Of a stretch of DNA of 31,462 nt, positions 8,280-16,063 are shown piece after piece. Source of the DNA: Balneolaceae bacterium (GTDB lineage Bacteria > Bacteroidota > Rhodothermia > Balneolales > Balneolaceae); the NCBI GenBank assembly GCA_007129085.1, contig SKWF01000235.1:1-31462 (forward strand), given 5' to 3'. The notes under the pieces were generated by a model. It had not been told where the DNA came from, did not search any database, and was given only the letters and a program-made list of their open reading frames with translations. The position numbers and the translations under genes are program-made. The stretch's first letter is position 1, and the number at the start of each line of letters is the position of its first letter.

Positions 8280-10213
8280 AGGGCATATCTAAATTTTTAC
8301 TACATAGTTTTACTTTTTTGATCTTTTTTGTGATCGCCCTGCCGGCTGACGCTCAAAACAGAGATTTTCAGAAGGCGAACACCTTTCTGCAACAACAGAA
8401 TTATGAAGAGGCACTGCCGATTTTCCGTGAGCTTCATCAGAACGATCCCACCGCATATATTTTCTTTGAACGGCTGACCGAAACACTCATCAACCTACAT
8501 GAGTATGAAGAGGCGATTGAGATTACAGAGTACCAAATTGAGAATAACCACTCTCTGGAGCGATCAAAAATTAGGCTTGCAGAACTTCATCATCTAAGTG
8601 GAGATAAGGAGTTAGCCCACACCACATGGAATGAGGTTTTATCAGGCAGTGATGTTCGAGTCCAAACGTTCTATAATGTCGCCGGATCGATGTCATCACG
8701 GCGTGAGTATAATGATGCCATTGAGGTGTACAAATCTGCCCAAGACCGGTTCAATAATCCTGAGCTTTTTACAAGCGAAATGGCAAGTACTTATATGCAG
8801 GCCGGCCAATTTGAAGATGCGATGGCCCACTATTTCCGGGTTATTGAAAAATCTCCGGGTCAGATGGGATTTGTTCAGCAGCGCCTGCTTAGAATGCGAG
8901 ACCAAGAACTTTTTGAAGTAGCGGCACTGGAGCTGGAGGATTTTTTATTGGAACTCGATATGGATCACCAATCCTATCATGAGCTCTATCAGCTGTTAAG
9001 TTGGCTCCTTTTGGAAACTGAAGAGTACAGGCGAGCCTATGTTTTTGCACGGCAATACGAAAATCAAACCGAACAGACCAACTACTCCCTCTATTCACTT
9101 GGAAACCGGTTTACCTCTGCTCATCAATACGAGTTGGCGGTTGAGGTGTACAGTTATTACGCTGAAGATGAATCGAGCCAGCGGTTTCGCGCCATGGATG
9201 AACTCGCCACTACGTACGTTCGCTGGGCAAGATATTTGAAACAGCACAGCATAGACACGTTTGGCAAGCCTGCTGATCTCTATAAAAAAGCGTACGATAT
9301 AAATGAGGAAATCATCGAGAATGCGCCCTATTACAACCGATTAGATCGTGTGCTATCCTCGCAAATTGATCTATCCCTCGATCAGTTTAAAGATGCAGAA
9401 CTGGCCGAAAGATGGCTCGATGTGCTGAAGGAGCTCGATGAAGAGATGGTAAATGAACCGGCTTATATCTCCTACGCCGAGGGTAGAATTGCGCTCTTTA
9501 ATAAAGATTTCACATCAGCCAGGCAAGCACTTACACGAGCAAACCGGGCTACGGATGAATCAAACCTGTCGGAACGCTCGCGGTATTACCTGAGCCTTTC
9601 GGATTTCTATGCCGGAGATTATGAATTTGCTGATATACAGCTTCGATCTCTTGAAAGGAGATCTACCTCCTACTTTGCCAATAACGCCATTCAGCTGCGT
9701 ATGTGGATCAAAAATGGTACTCGGGCCGATACCACCGGAGCCATATTGGATGCACTGGGCGAAGGGATGCATCACATCCATACAGGAAATTATGATGATG
9801 CTATTGATCAGTTTTCGATTTTTATTGATGCGCCAAACCACCCGTTTTCGGATGATGTAACCGTAGAGCTGGCAAAAACACTTCCCGAAAGGTATCAACC
9901 CTACATATTTCATTTGCTTGAAACCCAGGCATCGGCGGCACACCACTCTCCGCTGTTTGAGAGAATTTTATGGGAACGAGCCCGATCTGCAGAATATCTA
10001 ACAAAGTTATACCAAACCTCCCCGGATATTTTTGATGAACAGAACTGGATGGATAGTGCAAACTTTGATATTGATTCTGCCGGTCGATACAATTTTTCCG
10101 ACTCGGATTTGGATGAAATGTACGAACAGATTTTACATGAATTTCCCGGCGGCTTTTATGCCCAATACGCACGCGAAAAGCTTCAACTATCAGGATCAGA
10201 ACCTACCTTATGA
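8276..10213 (+). CDS. Secreted tetratricopeptide repeat protein
   Basis: A 645-residue protein with a signal peptide (residues 1-27, ending LPADAQ) and helical repeats over most of its length. Clear TPR-like units begin at about residue 32 (FLQQQNYEEALPIFREL), then HEYEEAIEI, REYNDAIEVYKSA and GQFEDAMAHYFRVIEKSP; weaker ones continue to about residue 540 (GNYDDAIDQFSIFI). No catalytic motif is visible. It starts inside the stop of maf and its stop overlaps the start of the next exported protein, both by ATGA. That tight three-gene arrangement suggests the TPR protein and the following exported protein act together outside the cytoplasm, perhaps as scaffold and enzyme; this is inference. Confidence 0.85.
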   Translation: MKGISKFLLHSFTFLIFFVIALPADAQNRDFQKANTFLQQQNYEEALPIFRELHQNDPTAYIFFERLTETLINLHEYEEAIEITEYQIENNHSLERSKIRLAELHHLSGDKELAHTTWNEVLSGSDVRVQTFYNVAGSMSSRREYNDAIEVYKSAQDRFNNPELFTSEMASTYMQAGQFEDAMAHYFRVIEKSPGQMGFVQQRLLRMRDQELFEVAALELEDFLLELDMDHQSYHELYQLLSWLLLETEEYRRAYVFARQYENQTEQTNYSLYSLGNRFTSAHQYELAVEVYSYYAEDESSQRFRAMDELATTYVRWARYLKQHSIDTFGKPADLYKKAYDINEEIIENAPYYNRLDRVLSSQIDLSLDQFKDAELAERWLDVLKELDEEMVNEPAYISYAEGRIALFNKDFTSARQALTRANRATDESNLSERSRYYLSLSDFYAGDYEFADIQLRSLERRSTSYFANNAIQLRMWIKNGTRADTTGAILDALGEGMHHIHTGNYDDAIDQFSIFIDAPNHPFSDDVTVELAKTLPERYQPYIFHLLETQASAAHHSPLFERILWERARSAEYLTKLYQTSPDIFDEQNWMDSANFDIDSAGRYNFSDSDLDEMYEQILHEFPGGFYAQYAREKLQLSGSEPTL

Positions 10214-11478
10214 TGAAAAAATTATTCGCAGCACTCTTCATTAGCCTGCTTTCCATATGTACACTGCATGCTCAGGAACGCGTTATTATTCCGATGGATG
10301 CCTCGCAAACCGATCATCTAAAAGCGTATGGCGTAATTTTCAACCACTTATTGGAGGGTGAAACCGGCCAATGGCTACTGAACTATCGCGGAGGAAGTTT
10401 TATGACATCCGCGTCTGCCGATATAGTTCGAAAAAGCAACGTTCGTAATGTAACCATTGAAGTGATATCTGAAGCGGAGGCAAATCAAATTGTTGATGAG
10501 GTTGAGCAACCAAATGTAAATACGGCGGTCATCAACCTACAGGAAGCCCCTAAAATAGCCGTTTACACCCCTCCTAGAACGATGCCCTGGGATGATGCCG
10601 TAACACTCGTACTGGACTACGCAGAAGTCCCTTACGACACCATTTATGATGAAGAGGTACTGAACGGTGAACTCGAAAATTATGACTGGCTCCATCTGCA
10701 CCACGAAGATTTTACCGGTCAGTTTGGAAAGTTTTACGGAATGTATCGAAACGCCCCGTGGTATATTTCGCAGGTAAATGAGCTCGAGGAGCTGGCCGAA
10801 AATTTAGGTTATAGCAAAGTTAGCGAGTTGAAGCTGGATGTGGTTCTGGAGATGAAAAATTACATTGGAAATGGTGGCTTTATGTTTGCTATGTGTTCAG
10901 GCACCAATACGTTTGATATAGCTTTGGCTGCTGAAGGTCTGGATATCGTACCGATGGAAATTGACGGCGACCCAATGGACTCCAATGTGAATGAACGACT
11001 TAACTACTCGAACACACTTGCTTTTGAGAATTTTTCGTTGGTAACCGACCCCACGATCTATCAGCACGATGACATTGATGTTGAAGTGGATCTGAACCGA
11101 ATTAGTGAAAGCCTGGACTATTTTACACTGTTTGAATTTTCGGCGAAATGGGACCCCGTCCCCACAATGCTTACCCAGAATCATGTGAGCAGCATCCCCG
11201 GTTTTTATGGGCAGACGACAGCTTTCCAGGCGGATAAAGTGAAAAGCAGCGTTGTGGTGCTTGGGGAATCATCAGGCCGTGACCAGGTGAAGTATCTTTA
11301 TGGAAATTACGGTGAGGGCACCTTTACATTTTATGCCGGCCATGATCCTGAAGATTATACGCACCGCGTTGGCGATCCGCCCACGGACCTTAGCCTTCAT
11401 ACCAACAGCCCCGGCTACCGCCTTATTTTGAATAACATCCTCTTCCCTGCTGCAGAAAAAGAGAAACGGGAAACCTAA
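10210..11478 (+). CDS. Exported protein of the family usually labelled asparagine synthetase B; GATase1-like
   Basis: A 422-residue protein with a signal peptide (1-21, ending LHAQ). From memory it closely resembles a Bacteroidota family that pipelines label asparagine synthetase B (conserved blocks YRGGSF, PWDDAVTLVLDYAEVPYD, HLHHEDFTGQ, FSAKWDPVPTMLTQNH, GHDPEDYTHRVGDPP). The label is not supported: there is no N-terminal catalytic Cys, no SGGxDS ATP-pyrophosphatase loop, and the protein is exported. The segment GGFMFAMCSGTNTFDIALAAEG places C229 in a position like the nucleophile elbow of class I glutamine-amidotransferase or ThuA-like folds, and H378 (YAGHDPED) is a candidate partner. Enzymatic activity is therefore possible but unproven. 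It starts at the stop of the TPR gene; ATG at 10213 is an alternative start. Confidence 0.8.
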   Translation: MMKKLFAALFISLLSICTLHAQERVIIPMDASQTDHLKAYGVIFNHLLEGETGQWLLNYRGGSFMTSASADIVRKSNVRNVTIEVISEAEANQIVDEVEQPNVNTAVINLQEAPKIAVYTPPRTMPWDDAVTLVLDYAEVPYDTIYDEEVLNGELENYDWLHLHHEDFTGQFGKFYGMYRNAPWYISQVNELEELAENLGYSKVSELKLDVVLEMKNYIGNGGFMFAMCSGTNTFDIALAAEGLDIVPMEIDGDPMDSNVNERLNYSNTLAFENFSLVTDPTIYQHDDIDVEVDLNRISESLDYFTLFEFSAKWDPVPTMLTQNHVSSIPGFYGQTTAFQADKVKSSVVVLGESSGRDQVKYLYGNYGEGTFTFYAGHDPEDYTHRVGDPPTDLSLHTNSPGYRLILNNILFPAAEKEKRET

Positions 11479-11529
11479 ATTTTTCTGCTTTTACAACTTG
11501 ACAGAATTTCAGAATTCAGAAATTTCATA

Positions 11530-12294
11530 ATGACTCCATCCGATAAATTTGAAGATCTTGTAGAACTCATAGCTGTACTTCGCAAAGAGTGTCCCTGGGA
11601 CAGAAAACAGACCCACCACTCCATTAAGGACAATTTGATTGAAGAGGCATATGAAGCCGTAGAAGCGATCGATGATGGGAATTATGATGAGCTCTCTCGC
11701 GAGCTTGGGGATCTGCTTCTACACGTGATATTTCAGAGTAAAATGGCGGATGAAAAGAACAATTTCTCTATTGATGATGTAATTCTTCGAATCTCGGAAA
11801 AACTGATTCGTCGACACCCACATGTTTTTGATGATGAGGTTGCTGAAGATGATAAAAAAGTGGCCGAAAACTGGGAGTCCATTAAGCTGAAAGAGGGAAA
11901 AGAATCTATTTTGGATGGGCTGCCAAAACATCTGCCCGGATTGATTAGAGCCCAGCGAATGCAGGAAAAAGCCGCCAATGTTGGTTTTGACTGGGCCGAG
12001 TGGCAACTTGCGTGGGAAAAGTTAAATGAAGAGATCGACGAGTGGCGAGAGGCAGTTACCCATCAAACCGAAACTGAACAGCTTGATGAATTTGGCGACC
12101 TTCTGTTCAGCCTGGTGAATGTTGGCAGACTTTTAAACCTCAACGCCGAAGACGCCATTCGGGGAGCTAACCGAAAATTTGAGAGCCGATTTCGATATAT
12201 CGAGAAAAAACTTGCCGAAAATGACCTCTCTATAAATGAAAGTGACCTTGAAGAGATGGATAGTCTCTGGAATGAAGCAAAGAATTTGGAGTAG
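11530..12294 (+). CDS. mazG: Nucleoside triphosphate pyrophosphohydrolase MazG
   Basis: A 254-residue cytoplasmic enzyme that hydrolyses canonical and damaged NTPs to NMP and pyrophosphate and in some bacteria lowers ppGpp. It has two tandem all-alpha MazG domains. The first carries CPWDRKQTHHS and the metal-binding motif EEAYE (38-42) with ELGD (58-61). The second has NEEIDEW and EFGDLLFSLVNVGRL. Between them is the characteristic LPGLIRAQRMQEKAANVGFDW. Length is close to the E. coli protein (263). It lies 51 bases after the exported-protein gene, on the same strand, and may share its transcript. Note the second nucleotide house-cleaning enzyme, Maf, three genes upstream. Confidence 0.95.
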   Translation: MTPSDKFEDLVELIAVLRKECPWDRKQTHHSIKDNLIEEAYEAVEAIDDGNYDELSRELGDLLLHVIFQSKMADEKNNFSIDDVILRISEKLIRRHPHVFDDEVAEDDKKVAENWESIKLKEGKESILDGLPKHLPGLIRAQRMQEKAANVGFDWAEWQLAWEKLNEEIDEWREAVTHQTETEQLDEFGDLLFSLVNVGRLLNLNAEDAIRGANRKFESRFRYIEKKLAENDLSINESDLEEMDSLWNEAKNLE

Positions 12295-12347
12295 CTTTTA
12301 CATTCATTTAACTCTTTGAAGGGCAAAAGCGCTTCTAAAATCCTCTC

Positions 12348-12355
12348 TATTTTTG
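12348..12355 (+). promoter_or_regulatory. Possible Bacteroidota-type -7 element upstream of citrate synthase
   Basis: TATTTTTG at 12348-12355 matches the TAnnTTTG -7 consensus of Bacteroidota primary-sigma promoters. The nearest upstream TTTG (12315-12318) is 29 bases away, longer than the usual 19-21, so the -33 element is not convincing. If used, it would give the citrate synthase mRNA a leader of about 125 bases. Confidence 0.25.
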
Positions 12356-12487
12356 TATTTTAAAAGAACAAGAAAAACATCTGCGTCAAGAATTGGTATT
12401 ACTGAATAATTATCAGCGTTTGAATAATCCAATCTAATATTTCAGAGCGCAGGATTAAGGAAAATCATTTAAATAACAAGAAACGTA

Positions 12488-13657
12488 ATGGCTGAACACA
12501 ACTTGGATAATATTGACCTAAACGAATATCCCTACATCAACAGAGGACTTGAAGGTATTGTAGGATTTTCGACCACTAAAAGTTCTATTGACGGGCAGAA
12601 AGGCGAGCTCATTTATGCCGGTTATAACATTGATACTTTAGCTGAAAATGCCACTTTTGAAGAAGTGTGCTTTCTGCTTTGGAATGATCGGCTGCCGAAT
12701 CAAAAAGAACTTGATGAGCTTAAGAGTAAGCTGACTCAAAAGCGTGAACTTCCGCAACCTGTTTTAGACTACATTTCTAGTACAAATAAAGAGGCGGAAC
12801 CGATGGCTGTTCTTCGAACGGCTACATCTATGCTGGCTGATTTTCAGTCCCGTAATACCGGTGATAAAAATAAAGACAACCAGAGCGACGCTATCACCTT
12901 GGCGGCTCAAATGCCTACAATTGTAGCTGCATTTGCACGTGCACGGCAAGGCAAAGAGATTGTTTCCCCACTGAAAGATGGAAGCACAGCGTTTAATTTC
13001 CTCTATATGCTTAACGGTGAAAAGCCGGGAAGCGAAGCGGAAAAAACGATGGATCTCTGCCTGATTCTACATGCTGAGCACGGAATGAACGCATCGACCT
13101 TTACAAGTCGCGCAATCTGTTCTACAGAGTCCGACATGTTCTCCTCCATTACCGGAGCCATAGGTGCCCTAAAAGGTCCACTGCATGGTGGTGCAAATAC
13201 AGCGGTTATGAATATGCTGCTCGAACTTGATAAAGATCCTGATACAGCAGATCCGGTTGAGTTCACCAAAAAGAAACTTGCCAGTAAAGAGAAGATCATG
13301 GGCTTCGGCCATCGTGTTTACAAAACATTCGATCCACGCGCACGTCTGCTCCGTGGTATGTCGAAAAGCTTGTCCGAAGAAACCGGACATACCACACTTT
13401 ATGAGTGGTCAGAAGCTATTTTGAAAACAATGAAAGAAGAAAAAGATATCGACCCGAACGTTGATTTCTTTTCTGCAACTGTGTATTACTCCATTGGTAT
13501 TGAGCCGGATCTGTTTACCTGCATTTTCGCGATGAGTCGCGTTTCAGGTTGGACTGCTCATTACCTCGAACAAGCGGATAATAACCGACTCGTACGACCA
13601 AGAGCTCTTTATATTGGAGAGAAGAATCTTGAATGGACTCCCGTTGAAAAACGATAG
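12488..13657 (+). CDS. gltA: Citrate synthase
   Basis: A 389-residue enzyme that condenses acetyl-CoA and oxaloacetate at the entry to the TCA cycle. Catalytic residues are visible: H233 (GPLHGGAN), H275 (GFGHRVYK) and D326 (NVDFFSATVYY). The CoA/oxaloacetate region GIEPDLFTCIFAMSRVSGWTAHYLEQ and the late RLVRPRALYIG are also present. The length fits the shorter citrate synthases found in archaea and Gram-positive bacteria rather than the 430-residue NADH-regulated form. 2-Methylcitrate synthase is a possible alternative, but no prp genes lie nearby. It has its own 193-base upstream region and is followed by a strong hairpin terminator, so it is probably transcribed alone. Confidence 0.94.
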   Translation: MAEHNLDNIDLNEYPYINRGLEGIVGFSTTKSSIDGQKGELIYAGYNIDTLAENATFEEVCFLLWNDRLPNQKELDELKSKLTQKRELPQPVLDYISSTNKEAEPMAVLRTATSMLADFQSRNTGDKNKDNQSDAITLAAQMPTIVAAFARARQGKEIVSPLKDGSTAFNFLYMLNGEKPGSEAEKTMDLCLILHAEHGMNASTFTSRAICSTESDMFSSITGAIGALKGPLHGGANTAVMNMLLELDKDPDTADPVEFTKKKLASKEKIMGFGHRVYKTFDPRARLLRGMSKSLSEETGHTTLYEWSEAILKTMKEEKDIDPNVDFFSATVYYSIGIEPDLFTCIFAMSRVSGWTAHYLEQADNNRLVRPRALYIGEKNLEWTPVEKR

Positions 13658-13685
13658 TTTGTAAAAAGCTTCAGCTGTTATTAAC

Positions 13686-13725
13686 AAAAAGCCCCGATTG
13701 AGAATATTCTCATCGGGGCTTTTTT
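13686..13725. terminator. Bidirectional intrinsic terminator between gltA and ald
   Basis: AGCCCCGAT (13690-13698) pairs with ATCGGGGCT (13712-13720). The inner arms GAGAA/TTCTC (13700-13704 and 13707-13711) extend the stem, leaving one bulged T at 13699. It is preceded by A's (13686-13690) and followed by T's (13720-13725), so it can terminate both citrate synthase (+) and the convergent alanine dehydrogenase (-). Confidence 0.9.
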
Positions 13726-13781
13726 ATGTCCTTGATAAAAGGTCGTGAAGTCCAACTGAAGTTAGAAAGTAAGTTGGTAAT

Positions 13782-14894
13782 TTACATTACTTCATTGATA
13801 TCTGTGTATTCCATATCGAACGCTTCGGCTACATATTTGTAGACGATCTCGCCATCGGCAATATTTAGGCCTTTTTTGAGTTCCGGATCTTCATTAAGTG
13901 CTCGTTTCCACCCTTTATTTGCAATCTGTACTGCGTAAGGAAGTGTAACATTGGTCAAGCCCAACGTAGATGTAAATGGAACAGCCCCGGGCATGTTAGC
14001 CACACAGTAGTGAACAATGTCATCTACCACATAAGTTGGCTTATCGTGAGTTGTTGGCTTTGACGTTTCAAAACAACCACCCTGATCAATGGCAACATCA
14101 ACCAGAACCGTTCCCGGTTTCATTAATGACAGCATCTCTTTTGTAACTAGATGAGGAGCTTTGGCACCGGGCTTCAATACACCGCCGATTACCATATCCG
14201 TATCGGGCAAGAGTTTTCGAATATTTGCCTCGGTAGAAAAGAGTGTGGTAATATTTTTAGGCATCACATCATCGAGGTAGCGCAAACGCGGAATATTGAT
14301 ATCAAGTATGGTAACTTGTGCTCCCATTCCTGCCGCAATTTTAGCTGCATTTACACCTACAATACCGCCACCCAATATAATCACTTTAGCAGGAGGCACA
14401 CCGGGAATTCCCCCCATCAAAATACCGCGGCCACCCATCGGTTTTTCTAAATATTTTGCCCCTTCCTGGGTAGACATACGCCCTGCAACTTCACTCATCG
14501 GTACAAGCAGTGGAAGTGAGCCGTCTGATTTTTCAACAGTTTCGTACGCAATAGCAATACATTTCGATTCCGAAACAGCCTCTGTAAGCTCCTTGCTGGC
14601 TGCAAAATGGAGATAGGTAAACAGAATTTGTCCTTCGCGCATCCGAGGATATTCTTCAGCAATCGGCTCTTTTACCTTCATTATCATTTCAGAGCGCTTC
14701 CATATCTCCTCAACATCATCAATAATTGTAGCTCCGGCTTTTACATAAGCTTCATCAGAAAAACCGCTGCCGTTACCCGCACCTTTTTGAATAAGTACGT
14801 CGTGGCCGTGTCGTACGCACTGCATTACGCCACCTGGTATCATGGCTACACGATTTTCATGTGTTTTTATCTCTTTAGGGACTCCAATAATCAT
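13782..14894 (-). CDS. ald: Alanine dehydrogenase
   Basis: A 370-residue NAD-dependent enzyme that interconverts L-alanine and pyruvate plus ammonia in the cytoplasm. The family residues align exactly in number with the mycobacterial enzyme as I recall it: K75 (MKVKEP), H96 (TYLHFAA) and D270 (VDVAIDQGG). The start MIIGVPKEIKTHENRVAMIP and the Rossmann motif LGGGIVG (174-180) are also present. Length is typical. The gene is transcribed toward citrate synthase and shares a 290-base upstream region with the divergent DUF58 gene. No regulatory gene is adjacent. Confidence 0.96.
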   Translation of the reverse strand: MIIGVPKEIKTHENRVAMIPGGVMQCVRHGHDVLIQKGAGNGSGFSDEAYVKAGATIIDDVEEIWKRSEMIMKVKEPIAEEYPRMREGQILFTYLHFAASKELTEAVSESKCIAIAYETVEKSDGSLPLLVPMSEVAGRMSTQEGAKYLEKPMGGRGILMGGIPGVPPAKVIILGGGIVGVNAAKIAAGMGAQVTILDINIPRLRYLDDVMPKNITTLFSTEANIRKLLPDTDMVIGGVLKPGAKAPHLVTKEMLSLMKPGTVLVDVAIDQGGCFETSKPTTHDKPTYVVDDIVHYCVANMPGAVPFTSTLGLTNVTLPYAVQIANKGWKRALNEDPELKKGLNIADGEIVYKYVAEAFDMEYTDINEVM

Positions 14895-15016
14895 AAATTG
14901 TATGGTCTTTTCATGGTAATTTTGTTGTCTTTCACAGCTTTTAAAGTTAGAAATTTTTCAGGTAAGGAACAGTAGATTTTTTCTTTAATCATCTTATAAA
15001 ATTCTGAATTAACATC

Positions 15017-15045
15017 TTATTGCAAACCTGTCGATGACTTATAAT
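15017..15045 (+). promoter_or_regulatory. Possible sigma70-like promoter for the DUF58 gene
   Basis: In the region between ald and the DUF58 gene, TATAAT (15040-15045) is preceded by TTATTG (15017-15022) with a 17-base spacer. The -35-like element is a poor match, the start codon is 140 bases away, and Bacteroidota promoters normally use a different consensus, so this is weak. Confidence 0.2.
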
Positions 15046-15184
15046 GTAAATTCATAGATGAACCTGTAAAATATCTACTCAAAAAGGTTACGAAACTTAA
15101 AGATCCCTCTCTTTTGATTGAAAACTATATACTCTTCATTAACATTTTGTAAATTCCCACGCACCATTCATTGATCCTGTTTTT

Positions 15185-16060
15185 ATGATTTCTAAAGAGA
15201 TTTTATCCAAGATTCGTAAGCTCGAAATCCAGACAAAAGGATTGGTTAACTCCATTTTTGGTGGGGAATATCAATCTGCATTCAAAGGTCGTGGGATGGA
15301 GTTCTCAGAAGTTCGAGCATACACGTATGGCGATGATATCCGCCAGATAGACTGGAATGTTACCGCCCGTAACGGCGAGCCCTACATCAAAATATTTGAA
15401 GAAGAGCGAGAACAACATCTTATGCTCTGTGTAGATATTTCTCCCAGTGGTTTTTTTGGAAGCAGATCCCAAACTAAAATGGAGCTGGCCATTGAAGTCT
15501 GTGCCGTTATTGCATTCAGTGCAATCAAGAATGGTGATAAAGTTGGAATGGTGCTTTTTAGTAATAAAATTGAGAAAGTAGTACCTCCCAAAAAGGGTCG
15601 TACTCATGTATTACGACTTATCCGGGAGCTCTATGTAACAGAGCCCACAGGTGGTAAAACCGATATTGCCGGTGCCCTCTCCTATGTGAATCGACTTCTA
15701 ACACGCCGATCGATTGTTGTGCTGGCCTCCGACTTTCAGGATGAAAACTTCGAGAAACAGCATAAAATCACTAATCGAAAACACGACCTCGTGAATATTA
15801 TGGTAAACGATCGGTTTGAAGATGAGCTGCCGGATGTTGGGCTTGTCTCCCTCAGAGATGCTGAAACAGGGGAGCAAATAATGGTGGATACATCAAGCCG
15901 GAAAGTTCGTACTTACTACAAAAAAAGGCGAAGGGAAAAATTAACGGACCTCAAAGAGTATTTACGAAAAAACAGAATGGATTCGGTAGAGCTCTATACG
16001 AACGAATCGTACGTTAAACCACTGATGAATTTCTTTCAGCGCCGAGTTAAGCGACGCTAA
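15185..16060 (+). CDS. DUF58 domain protein (VWA-like, Bat/MoxR-associated)
   Basis: A 291-residue soluble protein of the DUF58 family. The N-terminal half has the signature AFKGRGMEFSEVRAYTYGDD followed by IRQIDWNVTARNGEPYIK. A von Willebrand A-like domain follows with the MIDAS-type motif DISPS (D84-x-S86-x-S88) for divalent metal. Such genes normally sit beside a MoxR AAA ATPase and Bat VWA proteins and are thought to act in envelope stress tolerance or chaperone-like assembly. Here no MoxR gene is adjacent: the upstream neighbour is ald on the other strand, and the Bat-like genes lie 1.4 kb downstream beyond a minus-strand gene. The stop lies only three bases from the convergent M23 peptidase stop. 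Confidence 0.9.
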   Translation: MISKEILSKIRKLEIQTKGLVNSIFGGEYQSAFKGRGMEFSEVRAYTYGDDIRQIDWNVTARNGEPYIKIFEEEREQHLMLCVDISPSGFFGSRSQTKMELAIEVCAVIAFSAIKNGDKVGMVLFSNKIEKVVPPKKGRTHVLRLIRELYVTEPTGGKTDIAGALSYVNRLLTRRSIVVLASDFQDENFEKQHKITNRKHDLVNIMVNDRFEDELPDVGLVSLRDAETGEQIMVDTSSRKVRTYYKKRRREKLTDLKEYLRKNRMDSVELYTNESYVKPLMNFFQRRVKRR

Positions 16061-16063
16061 TCT

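Noticed and set aside
9560..9946. 128-aa minus-strand ORF
   Set aside because: It is antisense to the TPR protein gene, has scattered Cys and no plausible fold, and two other antisense frames overlap it.
10210..11478. Naming this gene asparagine synthetase B by function
   Set aside because: The catalytic signatures of asparagine synthetase are missing and the protein carries an export signal, so only the family label is mentioned.
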